Of a DNA stretch of 64,000 nt, positions 9,681-19,614 are shown piece after piece. The DNA is from Paenibacillus sp. AN1007. Lineage in GTDB: Bacteria; Bacillota; Bacilli; Paenibacillales; Paenibacillaceae. Under the pieces are notes generated by a model that had not been told where the DNA came from, made no database searches, and saw nothing but the letters and a program-made list of their open reading frames with translations. How positions within the stretch are numbered: position 1 is the first letter of the stretch; each line of letters begins with the position of its first letter. The translations under genes and the position numbers were made by a program. The DNA is taken from positions 1,513,501 to 1,577,500 of the forward strand of contig NZ_CP159992.1 of assembly GCF_040702995.1 (NCBI RefSeq), read 5' to 3'.

Positions 9681-10169
9681 ATGTCGATTCGTATTATCGT
9701 TAAAGAACCAGATGAGGTGCTTCACAAAAGAGCCAAAGAAGTAACCAAGGTTACACCCAATGTACAGAAACTGCTTGATGATATGGCAGACACGATGTAT
9801 GACGCCGAAGGCGTAGGTCTGGCCGCTCCGCAAGTGGGCATCCTGAAGCGTTTGATTGTCATTGATGCCGGGGATGAGCAGGGGCTGATCAAAATGATCA
9901 ATCCGGAGATTATCTCCAGTGAAGGAGAGCAGTTTGGCCCCGAAGGATGCCTGAGTATCCCTGGAATTAACGGTGATGTTCGCCGCTTTGAGACGGTTAC
10001 GGTTAAAGGCCTGGACCGGGAAGGCAAAGAGCTTATTATTACTGGCAGCGGCCTGCTGTCCCGTGCGTTCCAACACGAAATTGACCATTTAGACGGTGTA
10101 CTCTTTACAGATATCGCCGAAAAAGTATATGAAATTGCGCCTGAGCAGACTGGACCGCGTCGAAATTAA
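9681..10169 (+). CDS. def: Peptide deformylase
   Basis: 162 residues. It removes the formyl group from nascent proteins. All three metalloenzyme motifs are present: GVGLAAPQVG (about residue 43), EGCLSIPG with the metal-binding Cys (about residue 92) and QHEIDHLDG with two metal-binding His (about residue 134). AGGAAGG lies before the ATG. It is paired with fmt, the enzyme that adds the formyl group. Confidence 0.97.
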   Translation: MSIRIIVKEPDEVLHKRAKEVTKVTPNVQKLLDDMADTMYDAEGVGLAAPQVGILKRLIVIDAGDEQGLIKMINPEIISSEGEQFGPEGCLSIPGINGDVRRFETVTVKGLDREGKELIITGSGLLSRAFQHEIDHLDGVLFTDIAEKVYEIAPEQTGPRRN

Positions 10170-10181
10170 GGAGTGATTGAT

Positions 10182-11141
10182 TTGAACATTGTTTTTATGG
10201 GAACACCTGAATTTGCCGTTCCTTCGCTGGATATGCTGATGGCAGAGGGATATCATGTGGTGGGTGTAGTGACCCAGCCTGATAAACCGCAGGGACGTAA
10301 AAAAGTGCTTACACCTACACCGGTCAAGGCCGCAGCTGAACGCCACGGTCTGCCGGTGTTTCAGCCTGTCAAGCTTCGTGATCCGGAAGCGACAGCTCGC
10401 CTTGCGGAATGGAAGCCTGATCTGATTGTGACTGCAGCCTTTGGACAGATTCTTCCGAAGGCAGTGCTGGATATGCCGATTCGTGGATGCGTGAATGTAC
10501 ACGGATCTCTTCTGCCCAAATATCGCGGAGGCGCACCGATCCAGCGTTCCATTATCAATGGAGAATCGGTGACAGGCGTTACATTAATGTATATGGCTGA
10601 AGGATTGGATACCGGAGATATGATCTCACGAGTGGAAGTGCCGATTACAGATGAAGATACCTCGGGAACGATGTTTGCCAAACTGAGCGAAGCCGGTTCC
10701 AAGCTGCTTCAAGCGGAGATGCCCCGTCTGATTGCAGGAGAAACGAAAGCCGTTCCTCAGAATGAAGCGGAGGCTACCTATGCTCGTAATCTGACTCGTG
10801 AAGACGAGAAGATCGACTGGAATCGTACATCCCGTGAATTGTTTAACCAGATTCGCGGGTTGGTGCCTTTCTCAGGCGCATTTACGATGTGGGATGAACA
10901 GGTGTTTAAAGTTTGGGCGGCGGCTAATCCCGATCAGACTGCAGATGAAGCCTCTTCTGCTTCGAATGCTGGACAAGCCGAGCCGGGGACCGTGCTGCAG
11001 CTGAATAAATCAGGCATAGAAGTAAAGACAGGTGATGGCTCTCTATGGCTGACCGAAGTGCAGCCTGCTGGCAAAAAAGTGATGCAGGCCGCTGACTTTG
11101 CACGTGGTGGAACCTTGAAGCCTGGAATGGTGCTGCGATGA
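10182..11141 (+). CDS. fmt: Methionyl-tRNA formyltransferase
   Basis: 319 residues. It formylates initiator Met-tRNA using 10-formyltetrahydrofolate. MNIVFMGTPEFAVPSL is the canonical start, HGSLLPKYRGGAPIQ carries the folate-binding and catalytic His region, and the C-terminal OB-like domain follows. The start is TTG 10182 with AAGGAG at 10168-10173 eight bases upstream; the in-frame GTG at 10173 overlaps the binding site and is rejected. The stop overlaps the rsmB start (ATGA at 11138-11141). Confidence 0.95.
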   Translation: MNIVFMGTPEFAVPSLDMLMAEGYHVVGVVTQPDKPQGRKKVLTPTPVKAAAERHGLPVFQPVKLRDPEATARLAEWKPDLIVTAAFGQILPKAVLDMPIRGCVNVHGSLLPKYRGGAPIQRSIINGESVTGVTLMYMAEGLDTGDMISRVEVPITDEDTSGTMFAKLSEAGSKLLQAEMPRLIAGETKAVPQNEAEATYARNLTREDEKIDWNRTSRELFNQIRGLVPFSGAFTMWDEQVFKVWAAANPDQTADEASSASNAGQAEPGTVLQLNKSGIEVKTGDGSLWLTEVQPAGKKVMQAADFARGGTLKPGMVLR

Positions 11142-12682
11142 GTACTCCAAAATCAGGACATTCTTCAGGTAAAGAATATCAAGCAGCGGCCAGCCGAGCA
11201 GGCGGTAACCATGCGAATCGTCGTCATTCCAGTAAGGGTTCTTCTGACAATCAAGGGGGGCGTGCAGGAAACAGGCCTGCATCGACTTCTTCTGCGAAGG
11301 GGAGCCAGGCTCACACTCGTGTGCAGAAACCAAAAACTTCAGCCCGGGCACTTGCTGTCAAGGTACTTAGTGCGGTTGAGCAGGATGGAGCGTACAGTAA
11401 TCTGGAATTAAACCGTCGTCTCAAAGAGGCAGAGCTGAGTTCTGCGGATGCCGGACTGGCTACAGAACTGGTATACGGAACGATTGCAAGACGGAATACG
11501 CTGGACTATTATTTGGAGCGTTTTGTTGCAAAGGGAATGGCAAAATTACAGTCATGGGTGCGAAGCCTGCTTCGGATCAGCGCGTATCAGCTGATCTACC
11601 TGGATCGAATTCCGGAACATGCCGTCGTCAGCGAAGCCGTGAACCTGGCGAAGAAGCTTGGTCATCAGGGAATCTCCGGTATGGTTAACGGCGTGCTGCG
11701 GAATATGATTCGCAATAAAGAACAGCTGCATATTCCCTCGGATCTGCCAGCTCCAGAACGGATCTCGCTGGAGCATTCCCATCCGCTCTGGATGGTGGAG
11801 CGGTGGATCGCTCAATATGGAGAAGAGACGACAGAAGCCATTTGCCGGGCGAATAACGAACCCCCGGCAGTGAGTGTGCGTGTGAACACCACGATGACTA
11901 CACGTGACAAGCTGATGGAGGAGATGGCAGATGCCGGGGCTGTTGTGGACGTTTCCCGTCTCAGCCCGGATGGTATTCTGGTACGAAGCGGCGGTAACAT
12001 GGCTCTCACGTCCTGGTATCGGGACGGCCTGTTCTCTGTACAGGACGAAAGTTCTATGTTGGTTGCCGAAGCTGTAGCGCCTGAAGAGGGACACCACGTA
12101 CTGGACTGCTGCGCGGCTCCAGGCGGCAAGACGGCTCACATGGCAGAAAAAATGCGAGACCGCGGTCATATCACGGCTAATGATGTCCATGCACATAAAC
12201 GGGAACTTATTCTGGAACAGGCTGAACGTCTTGGACTCAGCTGCATTGATGCGGTAACCGGGGATGCGCTTGATTTGAACAAGCGATATGCCGAGTCTTC
12301 TTTTGACCGGATTTTGCTGGATGCACCGTGTTCGGGACTAGGCGTAATTCGCCGCAAGCCGGATGTGAAATGGACCAAGTCCGCTTCGGATATTGAAGAG
12401 ATTTCCAGCCTGCAGCGTGAGCTTTTGGACCGTGCTGCACCGCTGCTCAAACCCGGGGGTATTCTCGTATACAGCACATGTACCATTGAAGCGTCGGAGA
12501 ACGAAGAGATGGTTGCGGACTTTTTGAACCGTCATCCGGAATATCGGGCCATCGGAACGCCTTTCTGGTCGCAGCCCGAAGCCGCGAACTGGAAACCCGT
12601 GAATGGCGGTGTTCAGATCCTGCCGCAGTACGCGCACAGTGACGGTTTTTACATCGCAAGGTTGACAAGAGTGGCTGATTAA
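11138..12682 (+). CDS. rsmB: 16S rRNA (cytosine-967-C5)-methyltransferase
   Basis: 514 residues; typical RsmB proteins are about 440-450. Residues 1-70 are a low-complexity Ser/Gly/Arg/Lys-rich extension. An NusB-like RNA-binding domain (about 70-210) is followed by a SAM-dependent methyltransferase with LDCCAAPGGKTAHMA (about 323), the DAPCSGLGVIRRKPD motif containing a catalytic Cys and the STCTIEASENE motif with the second catalytic Cys. The 4-bp overlap with fmt indicates translational coupling. The N-terminal extension is inferred to be disordered. Confidence 0.93.
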   Translation: MSTPKSGHSSGKEYQAAASRAGGNHANRRHSSKGSSDNQGGRAGNRPASTSSAKGSQAHTRVQKPKTSARALAVKVLSAVEQDGAYSNLELNRRLKEAELSSADAGLATELVYGTIARRNTLDYYLERFVAKGMAKLQSWVRSLLRISAYQLIYLDRIPEHAVVSEAVNLAKKLGHQGISGMVNGVLRNMIRNKEQLHIPSDLPAPERISLEHSHPLWMVERWIAQYGEETTEAICRANNEPPAVSVRVNTTMTTRDKLMEEMADAGAVVDVSRLSPDGILVRSGGNMALTSWYRDGLFSVQDESSMLVAEAVAPEEGHHVLDCCAAPGGKTAHMAEKMRDRGHITANDVHAHKRELILEQAERLGLSCIDAVTGDALDLNKRYAESSFDRILLDAPCSGLGVIRRKPDVKWTKSASDIEEISSLQRELLDRAAPLLKPGGILVYSTCTIEASENEEMVADFLNRHPEYRAIGTPFWSQPEAANWKPVNGGVQILPQYAHSDGFYIARLTRVAD

Positions 12683-12708
12683 CCGTTTAATAGAGCACTG
12701 AAGGAAGG

Positions 12709-12737
12709 CCGCCGAGGGAAACCCCGGCGGATTTCTT
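12709..12737 (+). terminator. Probable terminator after rsmB
   Basis: CCGCCG (12709-12714) pairs with CGGCGG (12725-12730), with an inner GGG/CCC pairing, followed by the T-rich stretch ATTTCTTT. The T-tract is imperfect. Confidence 0.5.
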
Positions 12738-12803
12738 TGTGAGAGGACATTCGCTAATTTCTAGTCGGCAAATGGATGTCAAGGTGCGATGGCAGCAGCG
12801 AGG

Positions 12804-12812
12804 TGTTATAAT
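12804..12812 (+). promoter_or_regulatory. Extended -10 promoter candidate for rlmN
   Basis: TGTTATAAT is a perfect extended -10 element (TGnTATAAT), 136 bp before the rlmN ATG. No convincing -35 hexamer is present, which an extended -10 can tolerate. A weaker second candidate, TGATAGAAT, lies at 12862-12870. Confidence 0.45.
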
Positions 12813-12947
12813 GCATGAAGAACGGGTTTGAAGGGTATACATGGATGTAAAGTGGCGTTTGTGATAGAATAGGACGAATGCAGTAAAACGATGGAAAGCC
12901 ATTGAAAAACAAATGAAAAGAATAAAGGAATAGGTGTTGACAACAAA

Positions 12948-13988
12948 ATGAAACCTTTTATATACGATTTTTCCCTCGAGCAGCTGCAGCAGTGGGCTGT
13001 AGAGAACGGGGAACCCGCGTTTCGCGGCGGCCAGATTTTTGACTGGATTTATGTGAAACGTGTGAATGATTTTAGTGAAATGACCAATCTTTCCAAAGCT
13101 TTACGCGAGAAGCTGGCAGACCAGTTCGAATTCGTAACGCTGAAGGAAATTACCAAGTTTGAATCGAAGGATGGAACGGTGAAATTCCTCTTTGGTCTGC
13201 ATGACGATCATGCGATTGAGACGGTTATTATGAAGCATAACTACGGAAACAGCATCTGTGTAACAACACAGGTTGGCTGCCGGATCGGCTGCACGTTCTG
13301 TGCGTCCACGCTGGGCGGTCTCAAACGCAACCTGACAGCCGGAGAAATCGTTGCCCAGGTCGTACAGGCTCAGAAAATTCTGGATGAACGCGGTGAGCGG
13401 GTCAGCAGCATCGTGATCATGGGTTCGGGTGAACCTTTTGAAAACTATGAAGCAACGATGACGTTCCTGCGGATTATGATCCATGAAAAAGGACTGAACA
13501 TCGGGCAGCGTCATATCACCGTGTCCACGAGTGGAATTGTGCCCAACATCTATAAGTTTGCAGATGAAGACACGCAGATTAATCTTGCCATTTCGATCCA
13601 CGCGCCTAATGACGCTCTTCGTTCGAAATTGATGCCTGTAAACCGCCGCTTCCCGTTTGAAGATGTGATGGAATCTCTTCGCTATTACCTGGCGAAGACA
13701 GGCCGGAGAATTACGTTTGAATACGCATTGATTGGCGGCGTTAACGATCAGCCTGAGCATGCAGCGGAACTGGCAAGTGTGCTTAAAAACATGTTGTGCC
13801 ATGTCAACCTGATCCCGGTTAACCATGTGCCTGAACGCAAATATGTGAGAACATCAAGAAGTGACATTTTTAATTTCCAGAGAATTCTCTCGGAAGAGGG
13901 AGTGAATGTTACGATTCGCCGTGAACAGGGACATGACATTGCTGCCGCTTGCGGCCAGCTTCGTGCAAAGCATATGGAGTTGAGGTGA
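12948..13988 (+). CDS. rlmN: Dual-specificity 23S rRNA/tRNA methyltransferase RlmN (radical SAM)
   Basis: 346 residues. It methylates C2 of A2503 in 23S rRNA and A37 in tRNAs. The radical-SAM cluster motif is [17 protein letters not shown] (CxxxCxxC) near residue 105-118; [12 protein letters not shown] and the C-terminal CGQL region with the catalytic Cys complete the family pattern. The gene begins the rlmN-prpC-prkC-rsgA-rpe group and is followed by prpC after 7 bp. Confidence 0.95.
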   Translation: MKPFIYDFSLEQLQQWAVENGEPAFRGGQIFDWIYVKRVNDFSEMTNLSKALREKLADQFEFVTLKEITKFESKDGTVKFLFGLHDDHAIETVIMKHNYGNSICVTTQVGCRIGCTFCASTLGGLKRNLTAGEIVAQVVQAQKILDERGERVSSIVIMGSGEPFENYEATMTFLRIMIHEKGLNIGQRHITVSTSGIVPNIYKFADEDTQINLAISIHAPNDALRSKLMPVNRRFPFEDVMESLRYYLAKTGRRITFEYALIGGVNDQPEHAAELASVLKNMLCHVNLIPVNHVPERKYVRTSRSDIFNFQRILSEEGVNVTIRREQGHDIAAACGQLRAKHMELR

Positions 13989-13995
13989 GAGCGTT

Positions 13996-14772
13996 TTGAT
14001 CAAAACAGTTCATGTGAGCCATATCGGACGAGTACGTTCGGTAAATGAAGATTCAGCCTGGATTCGTAATCTCGATACAGGATATATTCTGGGAATCGTC
14101 GCGGATGGCATGGGCGGACACCTTGCTGGTGATACAGCAAGCCGCCTTGCGGTGGAGACGCTGGTTCAGGATCTGGCGACACTTGAGCCAGGTTTGTCCC
14201 ATGCTTCTCTGTCCGCAGCTCTGAGCGATGCGATTCTTCATGCGAATGAAGTCATATTCCGCACGGCGTCCACGGACGACAAGTATCATAACATGGGAAC
14301 GACCGTAGTCGCAGCCTTGTTGAATGATGCGGAAGGTGTGATTGGACATATCGGGGACAGCCGTGCCTACAAAATTGCGGGCAGGGAAGTATTCCAGCTG
14401 ACCGAGGACCATACACTGGTGAACGAATTGTATAAAAATGGTCAGATCAGCAAAGAGGATGTTACTCATCATCCACGCCGCAACGTGCTTACCCGTGCGC
14501 TTGGCACGGATGCCGAGGTGAAGGTTGATATGGATACAGTGAAATTGGAAGAAGGCGAAGTGCTGCTTCTCTGCAGTGACGGACTTAGCAACCTGGTCAG
14601 CAATGAGCAGATTATTCAGGTCGCGGGCAACCTTGAACTTGCACTGGAAGACCGTGCTGACCGATTGCTGCAGCTGGCACTGCTTGCTGGAGGAGACGAT
14701 AACATAACGGTGGCTTTATTTGAGCCCCAGCAGCAGGATACCGTACAAACGGAAACGGGGTGTGAGTCATGA
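13996..14772 (+). CDS. prpC: PP2C-type serine/threonine protein phosphatase
   Basis: 258 residues. The metal-binding motifs of PPM phosphatases are visible: RSVNEDS near the N-terminus, VADGMGGHLAGDTAS (about residue 36), GHIGDSRAY (about 118) and GGDDNITV near the C-terminus. It opposes the PASTA kinase encoded immediately downstream. The start is TTG 13996, preceded by GAGGTGAG (13982-13989). The gene overlaps prkC by 4 bp (ATGA). Confidence 0.95.
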   Translation: MIKTVHVSHIGRVRSVNEDSAWIRNLDTGYILGIVADGMGGHLAGDTASRLAVETLVQDLATLEPGLSHASLSAALSDAILHANEVIFRTASTDDKYHNMGTTVVAALLNDAEGVIGHIGDSRAYKIAGREVFQLTEDHTLVNELYKNGQISKEDVTHHPRRNVLTRALGTDAEVKVDMDTVKLEEGEVLLLCSDGLSNLVSNEQIIQVAGNLELALEDRADRLLQLALLAGGDDNITVALFEPQQQDTVQTETGCES

Positions 14773-16988
14773 TCGGGCACCAGCTAGGCGGACGCTATGA
14801 AGTCATTGAGCGTGTCGGTGGCGGCGGCATGGCTCTAGTGTACAAAGCCCAGGATCTGCTCTTGAACCGCAATGTAGCGATTAAAGTACTCAGACAGCAG
14901 TTTGTGCATGATGAAGAGTTTATTCGCCGCTTCCGCAGAGAGGCACAATCGGCGGCATCGCTCTCTCATCCCAACGTAGTCAGCATTTACGATGTGGGTC
15001 AGGAAGATGACGTTCATTATATTGTCATGGAGTACGTTGAAGGCAAGAATCTAAATGAAATTATTAAAGAACGTGCGCCTTTGCAGGTCGACGAAGCGGT
15101 ACACATTGCTTCCCAGATCGCGGATGCTCTGGATCACGCGCATCATAATCAGATTATTCACCGGGATATTAAACCGCATAACATATTAATTGGACGGAAT
15201 GGACGCGTAAAAGTAACAGATTTCGGGATTGCGCGTGCAGTTACCTCTACAACGATTACGCAGACAGGCTCGGTTGTAGGCTCAGTGCATTATTTCTCGC
15301 CAGAGCATGCTAAAGGTATTGTGACTGGGGAGAAGTCGGACTTATATTCTCTTGGAATTGTACTTTATCAAATGCTCACCGGGCAGCTTCCTTTTTTAGG
15401 GGAGAGTCCGATTAGTGTAGCTCTGAAACATCTGCAGGAAGAGTTTGATGAACCGCGCAAATTCAACCCGCTCATTCCGCAAAGTGTTGAAAATGTCATT
15501 CTGAAATCCATGCGCAAAAATCCGCAGGAGCGCTATCAATCGGCCAAAGAGATGCAGCATGATCTGGAAACCTGCCTCATGCCGGAGCGCCGCAATGAGT
15601 CCAAGGTTGATTTTCCGGATGAGGATGATATTGATCAGACACGGGTCATGCCGGCCATCAAACCGGAGCCGCGTGGAATGACATCCACCGGAACGGTGCC
15701 TGTGATGGAGATAGATAAAGAAGTGAACTCGGGTAAACCGAAGAATAAAAACTGGAAGAAACCGGTGCTGATCATTTCATTGACTGTTCTTATTCTGATC
15801 GCTATGGTTGCGGTGGTGTGGTATGTAAAAGATATGCTCGTCGTGCCTGAGGTAAAGGTCCCTAATGTGATCAGCCAGACGGAAGAAAAAGCCCGTCAAA
15901 TGTTGGAGGAGCAGGGTTTGGTTGTGAGCGGCGAGGTCATCCGGGAATACAAGGAAAACGTTGAACCCGGCATCGTCTTTGATCAAAGCAGAGATGAAGG
16001 CGATGTGGTCAAAAAAGGCACTGAAGTGCAGCTCAGCGTTGGTGCGAAAAAAGAATTGAAGAAGATGATTGACGTTAAAAGTGACTCATATACCGAAGCT
16101 GTCAAAAAACTGACTGCACTCGGTCTTAAGGAAGACCAGATCAAACGCAAGGATGATTTCTCCAATGAAGTGCCTTCAGGTTCAGTCATTTCCCAGACGC
16201 CTGGTGTGAACGAAGAGTTTGATCCGGAAGCTGTTGAAATTGAGTTAACCGTCAGCAAGGGTACTGAAACGGTCAAAATGCCTGATTTGAAAAATCATAC
16301 GCGCAGTGAAGCAGAACAAATGCTGAAAGAAAAAGGTCTTGTGCTCGGACAGGTGCAGGAAGAATCCAGTTATACGGTGGACCAAGGTAAAGTCACCCAG
16401 CAGTGGCCTGTGGAAGCAGGAGCGGACGTGAACCCTGGCGACAAAATTACGATCTTTATCAGCACAGGATATCCACCTGAAGCACTCCAGTATCCTTTTA
16501 ACATCAATGTATCACCGAAAGAAGCAGGCAAAAACAGCAAAATCCGTATCACCTTTGAAGATGCACGCGGTAAGAATCAGGAGTGGGGTACACGAACCAT
16601 CAATTCCGCTCAAGTCCTGACCATCCCGCTTGTGCTTGCTCCAAATGAAAATGGTGCGGTATCCGTCTACCGGGATGGCAAATTCCTGGATACGTACGTC
16701 GTATCTTACAGTGAAGCGAAGAACGGTACGGTCAATGTTCCTTCTATTGACCCTGAACAAAACACGCAAGCACCACCAGAGAATAATCCTGATCCCGGGA
16801 ATAGTGACAATGGCAGTGTGGACAATGGCAATGAAAATGGCGGAGAAGACCAGCCTGAGTCCACTCCGGCTGACGGCGAAGGGGACAATCAGGAAGGTGA
16901 CACTTCGGCAATGAAGACAGATAAAGGACCGGGCAAGCATAAAGAGGATAAGAAAAAAGGAGTTGTCAACGCATCAGGCCGTCCATAA
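14769..16988 (+). CDS. prkC: Serine/threonine protein kinase with PASTA domains
   Basis: 739 residues. An N-terminal Hanks-type kinase (GGGGMALVYKA glycine loop, AIKVL Lys, HRDIKPHNIL catalytic loop, DFGIARA) is followed by an acidic juxtamembrane region, one membrane helix (about 330-352), three PASTA repeats (about 362-430, 432-500, 502-570) and an Ig-like domain. The C-terminal 80 residues are Asn/Asp/Gly/Pro-rich and end in a Lys-rich stretch. In Bacillus PrkC senses muropeptides and controls germination and cell-wall processes. The Asn/Gly-rich tail is longer than in B. subtilis. Confidence 0.95.
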   Translation: MIGHQLGGRYEVIERVGGGGMALVYKAQDLLLNRNVAIKVLRQQFVHDEEFIRRFRREAQSAASLSHPNVVSIYDVGQEDDVHYIVMEYVEGKNLNEIIKERAPLQVDEAVHIASQIADALDHAHHNQIIHRDIKPHNILIGRNGRVKVTDFGIARAVTSTTITQTGSVVGSVHYFSPEHAKGIVTGEKSDLYSLGIVLYQMLTGQLPFLGESPISVALKHLQEEFDEPRKFNPLIPQSVENVILKSMRKNPQERYQSAKEMQHDLETCLMPERRNESKVDFPDEDDIDQTRVMPAIKPEPRGMTSTGTVPVMEIDKEVNSGKPKNKNWKKPVLIISLTVLILIAMVAVVWYVKDMLVVPEVKVPNVISQTEEKARQMLEEQGLVVSGEVIREYKENVEPGIVFDQSRDEGDVVKKGTEVQLSVGAKKELKKMIDVKSDSYTEAVKKLTALGLKEDQIKRKDDFSNEVPSGSVISQTPGVNEEFDPEAVEIELTVSKGTETVKMPDLKNHTRSEAEQMLKEKGLVLGQVQEESSYTVDQGKVTQQWPVEAGADVNPGDKITIFISTGYPPEALQYPFNINVSPKEAGKNSKIRITFEDARGKNQEWGTRTINSAQVLTIPLVLAPNENGAVSVYRDGKFLDTYVVSYSEAKNGTVNVPSIDPEQNTQAPPENNPDPGNSDNGSVDNGNENGGEDQPESTPADGEGDNQEGDTSAMKTDKGPGKHKEDKKKGVVNASGRP

Positions 16989-17048
16989 GGACGGCTTATG
17001 CTGACGTAGGGAATGAATGTAACTGATCTGAAGGAGGGCGACGGAGCT

Positions 17049-17966
17049 GTGCCAGAAGGTATCATCGTTAAAGCATTAAGTGGTTACTACTATGTCATGC
17101 CGGTGGAAGACAACGGGGTTCCTTCGGTTGAAGGTTCCGCCGTTCAATGCAGGGCCAGAGGCATATTTCGCAAAAGAGGCACTTCTCCGCTTGTTGGTGA
17201 CCGTGTAAGTTATATGCTGACGGAGAACGGAGAAGGAACAGTAGACGAGATTCACAAGCGTGATACAGAGTTGATTCGTCCTCCAGTGGCCAATGTAAGC
17301 CTGGCTGTTTTGCTGTTCTCGGTGAAAGAGCCGGACATGAATCTGAACTTGCTGGACAAGTTTCTCGTGCATATTGAGCAGGCCGGACTCGATGCACTTA
17401 TCGTGCTGACAAAACAGGATCTTATTGATCCTGAAGCCGAAGATCGGAACGTTGTCGCCGAAGTTAAGGCAATGTACGAGCAGATCGGCTATGAGGTCAT
17501 CTCGACCAGCTCACTTACCGGAGAAGGCAGCGAGCTGCTTAGAGAACGTCTCGCTGGCAAAATCAGTGTATTTTCGGGCCAGTCTGGCGTCGGAAAGTCA
17601 TCGATGCTGAATGCACTGATGCCAGGGCTCACGCTGGAAACCAGTGCCATCAGCATGCGTCTTGGGCGCGGTAAACATACAACCAGACATGTGGAGCTCA
17701 TTCCGCTGGATAATGGTGGATTTGTGGCAGATACACCGGGGTTCAGCCAGCTCGACTTCCTGGAGATTGGTGTGGAGGAATTGTCGACTTGTTTCCGGGA
17801 GTTTGCCCAGTTTGCTGACCAGTGCAAGTTCCGCGGCTGTACGCATACGCATGAACCAGGCTGCCGGGTGCTCGCGGCAAAGGAGGAAGGACTGATCTCC
17901 GAAAGCCGATATCAGCACTATGAGCAGTTTCTGACTGAAATGAAAGAGAAGAAGCGGAGGTATTAA
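17049..17966 (+). CDS. rsgA: Ribosome small-subunit biogenesis GTPase RsgA
   Basis: 305 residues. It is a circularly permuted GTPase that assists late 30S assembly: OB domain (residues 1-70, GRGIFRK-like ARGIFRKRG), G4 TKQD, then G1 [10 protein letters not shown] and G3 DTPGF, and a C-terminal zinc knuckle ([14 protein letters not shown]). The open frame starts at 17013, but GTG 17049 gives [16 protein letters not shown], which matches the known family N-terminus, and AAGGAGGG (17031-17038) lies 10 bases upstream of it. Confidence 0.95.
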   Translation: MPEGIIVKALSGYYYVMPVEDNGVPSVEGSAVQCRARGIFRKRGTSPLVGDRVSYMLTENGEGTVDEIHKRDTELIRPPVANVSLAVLLFSVKEPDMNLNLLDKFLVHIEQAGLDALIVLTKQDLIDPEAEDRNVVAEVKAMYEQIGYEVISTSSLTGEGSELLRERLAGKISVFSGQSGVGKSSMLNALMPGLTLETSAISMRLGRGKHTTRHVELIPLDNGGFVADTPGFSQLDFLEIGVEELSTCFREFAQFADQCKFRGCTHTHEPGCRVLAAKEEGLISESRYQHYEQFLTEMKEKKRRY

Positions 17967-17967
17967 T

Positions 17968-18627
17968 ATGATTAAAATTGCCCCATCCATATTATCAGCA
18001 GACTTTGCCAAATTGGGGGCAGAAGTTGCCGAAGCGCAAGCAGCGGGCGGAGACTGGATTCATGTTGACGTCATGGACGGTCACTTCGTTCCTAATATTA
18101 CGCTCGGCCCTGCGATTGTAAAGGCTATTGCGCCTCACACAACGCTGCCGCTGGATGTTCATCTGATGATCGAAAATCCGGAGCGGTACGTAGAAGAGTT
18201 CGCCAAAGCAGGCGCAGCAGTGATTACAGTTCATGCCGAGGCTTGCGTGCATCTGCATCGTGTCATTCATCTGATTAAAGAGCAGGGAATCATGGCAGGA
18301 GTAGCGCTCAATCCGGGAACGCCGGCAAGTGCGATTCAGGAAGTGCTGGATGATGTAGACATGGTTCTGGTCATGACGGTGAATCCAGGTTTCGGTGGAC
18401 AAGCGTTTATCTCCGGCACGATGAACAAAATCAAACAAATTCGTACATGGCTTAATGAGAGAGGACGTCATGACGTACATATCGAGGTAGACGGCGGAAT
18501 TGCTGCCGATACGGCGCCATTAGTGGTGGAAGCAGGGGCTGACGTGTTGGTGGCTGGCAGTGCCGTATTCGGACGGGAAGACCGATCTGCCGCGATTGCC
18601 GAGATTCGCAGCAGTTACGAGGGTTAA
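17968..18627 (+). CDS. rpe: Ribulose-phosphate 3-epimerase
   Basis: 219 residues, full length. Pentose phosphate pathway enzyme interconverting ribulose 5-phosphate and xylulose 5-phosphate. Motifs: [14 protein letters not shown] at the N-terminus, [14 protein letters not shown] (metal-binding His/Asp), [15 protein letters not shown] and EVDGGI near the C-terminus. It begins 2 bp after rsgA, as in Bacillus. Confidence 0.97.
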   Translation: MIKIAPSILSADFAKLGAEVAEAQAAGGDWIHVDVMDGHFVPNITLGPAIVKAIAPHTTLPLDVHLMIENPERYVEEFAKAGAAVITVHAEACVHLHRVIHLIKEQGIMAGVALNPGTPASAIQEVLDDVDMVLVMTVNPGFGGQAFISGTMNKIKQIRTWLNERGRHDVHIEVDGGIAADTAPLVVEAGADVLVAGSAVFGREDRSAAIAEIRSSYEG

Positions 18628-18630
18628 TTC

Positions 18631-18888
18631 ATGACTCTCAGAGAGACGCTGTGGACGATGGCGGGGAGTCTTGTCACAGGCCTGGTACTAGCATTATTTG
18701 CAGTTCTCCAGGCTCCATTCAATGCACTCACGTCATTAATCGGGGTTGGGGTCGTTATTATGTACTTCCGCAAGTTCGACCGAAAGGGACTTCGGATTAC
18801 TTTTGTCATTTTCAGCATACTGTATTATCTCATGAGTGTTTTCATGATTGCGGTCTATCAGTATCTTCCCCAAACGCAAATAGGCTGA
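18631..18888 (+). CDS. Small membrane protein of unknown function
   Basis: 85 residues with three hydrophobic segments (about 8-27, 32-46 and 55-78) divided by a short basic loop (RKFDRKG). It begins 4 bp after rpe, overlapping the rpe ribosome-binding context, and is followed by a terminator, so it is the last gene of the rlmN-rpe transcript. In Bacillus this position holds thiN. I do not recognise the family. Confidence 0.7.
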   Translation: MTLRETLWTMAGSLVTGLVLALFAVLQAPFNALTSLIGVGVVIMYFRKFDRKGLRITFVIFSILYYLMSVFMIAVYQYLPQTQIG

Positions 18889-18938
18889 TCTTCGGGCTTG
18901 TCATTGTGGAATAGGGACAGCAGGTTCCGCATAAATAT

Positions 18939-18973
18939 GGTTACATGAGCAGGTTTCTCATGTAGCCTTTTTT
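18939..18973 (+). terminator. Strong terminator after the rpe operon
   Basis: GGTTACATGAG (18939-18949) pairs with CTCATGTAGCC (18957-18967) with one G-T pair, followed by six T residues. Confidence 0.88.
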
Positions 18974-19045
18974 GTCGTGTTTGGGTGAAAAAGGCCTGAA
19001 GCATAGGATACGGCGGACGCATGAGCATGATGGGGAGGGTGAAGT

Positions 19046-19126
19046 ATGAAATTTTACACATTCAAACTGCCGAAGTTTTTGGGAGGGTTTGTAAAGGCGA
19101 TCCTGAATACGTTTCAAAAGAACTGA
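19046..19126 (+). CDS. spoVM: Stage V sporulation protein M (26-residue coat-basement peptide)
   Basis: The sequence encodes MKFYTFKLPKFLGG followed by FVKAILNTFQKN and a TGA stop: 26 residues, the same length as B. subtilis SpoVM and nearly identical at its start, with the Pro-9 that lets the amphipathic helix sense membrane curvature. GGGGAGGGTG (19032-19041) is a strong binding site five bases before ATG 19046. In spore formers SpoVM sits on the forespore outer membrane and anchors SpoIVA. It lies just before rpmB, as in Bacillus. The gene is very short and easily missed. Confidence 0.95.
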   Translation: MKFYTFKLPKFLGGFVKAILNTFQKN

Positions 19127-19360
19127 TTTGATCAGCAGCACCGTTAAACGAATACCGCCGCTTTGGCTCAAAGCTCATCTGGAGAACCGGATCTGCATGA
19201 CGTGCCATGCGGCGGCCATTCCTGTGTACGGTAGACGTAATGTACTTGGAAAGTTGGAAAGGATATCAAACGGTTCGTTTATTGGAACAAGCTGATTATA
19301 ACAGATCCTGATTGATCATAACTGATCTGAGCGTAGAGGAAGGCTGTGCTTTTTTGAATA
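19127..19360. other. Intergenic region between spoVM and rpmB
   Basis: No credible gene. It contains overlapping short inverted motifs around TCCTGATTGATCATAACTGA (19304-19323), but no T-tract or promoter that I can defend. Confidence 0.5.
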
Positions 19361-19361
19361 C

Positions 19362-19396
19362 CAAAAAAGCACCTGCAAGGAACAAGGTGCTTTTTG
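19362..19396 (-). terminator. Bidirectional terminator for rpmB
   Basis: AAAAAGCACCT pairs with AGGTGCTTTTT around an 11-base loop. The stem carries an A-run on one side and a T-run on the other, so it can serve both the minus-strand rpmB and any plus-strand transcript from spoVM. Confidence 0.85.
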
Positions 19397-19425
19397 CTTA
19401 CCCGATTTATAGCAGCTTTGCGTGA

Positions 19426-19614
19426 TTATACGCGAGTCACTTTACCGGCTTTCAGTGCACGGGTGCTTACGTATACACGTTTTGGTTTGCCGTTAACGAG
19501 AATACGAACCTTCTGAACGTTTACGCCCCAAGAACGACGGTTACGGTTGTTAGCGTGGGATACGTGGTTACCGGTGCCCGGTTTCTTACCTGTCACATAA
19601 CATTTGCGAGACAT
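19426..19614 (-). CDS. rpmB: 50S ribosomal protein bL28
   Basis: 62 residues, standard length for the cysteine-poor Firmicute form. Begins [20 protein letters not shown] and contains [14 protein letters not shown] and the C-terminal [14 protein letters not shown]. The minus-strand ribosome binding site reads AGGAGGTGTAATCT before the ATG. It is divergent from the flanking genes and has its own promoter and leader (19615-19822). Confidence 0.97.
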   Translation of the reverse strand: MSRKCYVTGKKPGTGNHVSHANNRNRRSWGVNVQKVRILVNGKPKRVYVSTRALKAGKVTRV